This document shows, in pieces, positions 35,831 through 35,982 of a DNA stretch of 35,982 bases; positions within the stretch are counted from its first letter, which is position 1; each line of letters opens with the position of its first letter. Below the pieces are notes generated by a model. The model had not been told where the DNA came from. It ran no database searches and saw nothing but the letters and a program-made list of their open reading frames with translations. Both the position numbers and the translations under genes were made by a program. The DNA comes from Tepidibacillus decaturensis. GTDB taxonomy: Bacteria > Bacillota > Bacilli > Tepidibacillales > Tepidibacillaceae. The DNA is taken from positions 1,271,579-1,307,560 of the forward strand of contig NZ_LSKU01000001.1 of NCBI RefSeq assembly GCF_001561915.1, in the 5' to 3' direction.

Positions 35831-35982
35831 GCTTTCCTCTCCTTAAAACCTATTTCAATTCTTTTATTTTATCATAATCATGAATGAAAGCCCACAAAAG
35901 TGACGATTCCCTTCGAAGAATATTCCGGTTACTTTTGCTGGTACCATGATAAAAAGAAATTTATGCTTTCCAATTAAGAAAA
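35831..35982 (-). other. Region upstream of smc, no gene recognised
   Basis: The 150 bp before smc hold an imperfect inverted repeat (arms 35895-35904 and 35928-35937) and an AT-rich zone. A TATGAT box near 35870-35875 with a poor -35 could be the smc promoter. A minus-strand frame is open from the window edge to about 35868, but its translation matches nothing I recognise; in B. subtilis rnc lies upstream, and its C-terminal sequence is not visible here. Confidence 0.35.

Noticed and set aside
35868-35982. Open minus-strand frame at the right edge as the 3' end of rnc
   Set aside because: The translated residues show no resemblance to the double-stranded RNA-binding C-terminus of RNase III, and the frame runs into the smc promoter zone.

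Overview
The window is a compact, AT-rich stretch of chromosome from a low-GC, endospore-forming Firmicute of the order Bacillales. The evidence is a gene order that closely follows the Bacillus subtilis smc-to-codY core region, a PrsW-type protease, a Cse60-like small sporulation protein, a TPP riboswitch operon and strong AGGAGG-type ribosome binding sites. Nearly everything is on the minus strand; only the asparaginase gene at the left end is on the plus strand. I see no rRNA, tRNA, CRISPR array, insertion sequence or prophage.

Region by region in window order. (1) 1-2.7 kb: the 5' part of prsW running off the left edge, a divergent cytoplasmic asparaginase (ansA), and a convergent glutamate dehydrogenase (gudB). 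(2) 2.7-4.2 kb: an unexpected gene for a primase-helicase-like protein of T7 gp4/Twinkle architecture with a decayed Toprim site, sitting between gudB and the codY terminator. (3) 4.3-9.4 kb: trmFO-xerC-hslV-hslU-codY, as in B. subtilis; xerC is split by a -1 frameshift in a T run. (4) 9.4-14.9 kb: sucC-sucD-dprA-topA. (5) 15.0-16.9 kb: a Cse60-like gene and comM (YifB). (6) 17.0-21.8 kb: a thiamin salvage operon, thiD-thiM-thiE-thiW-thiX-thiY, with a sigma-A promoter, TPP riboswitch and intrinsic terminator in its leader. (7) 21.9-24.5 kb: rnhB, a FliK-like protein (YlqG), a protein resembling the cleaved C-terminal piece of FlhB (YlqH), and YraN. (8) 24.5-36.0 kb: smc, ftsY, ylxM, ffh, rpsP, khpA, ylqD, rimM, trmD, rplS, two tandem signal peptidase I genes and rbgA. 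Here smc is split by a -1 frameshift exactly on an A AAA AAG heptamer.

The genes form recognisable working sets. Ffh, FtsY and YlxM serve co-translational targeting and LepB1/LepB2 cleave the exported products. RpsP, RimM, TrmD, RplS and RbgA serve ribosome and tRNA maturation. SMC, XerC, TopA and RNase HII serve chromosome maintenance. DprA and ComM serve processing of incoming DNA. The thi operon carries salvage functions only, with no biosynthetic thiC/G/S/O/F and no ATPase for its ABC permease. CodY, asparaginase and glutamate dehydrogenase connect the left end to nitrogen metabolism.

The observations most worth following are the two frameshifted genes with slippery sequences at the junction (smc and xerC), the degenerate primase-helicase, and the orphan FliK-like/FlhB-CC-like pair. 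Family assignments rest on motif recognition from the sequence; no database search was run.
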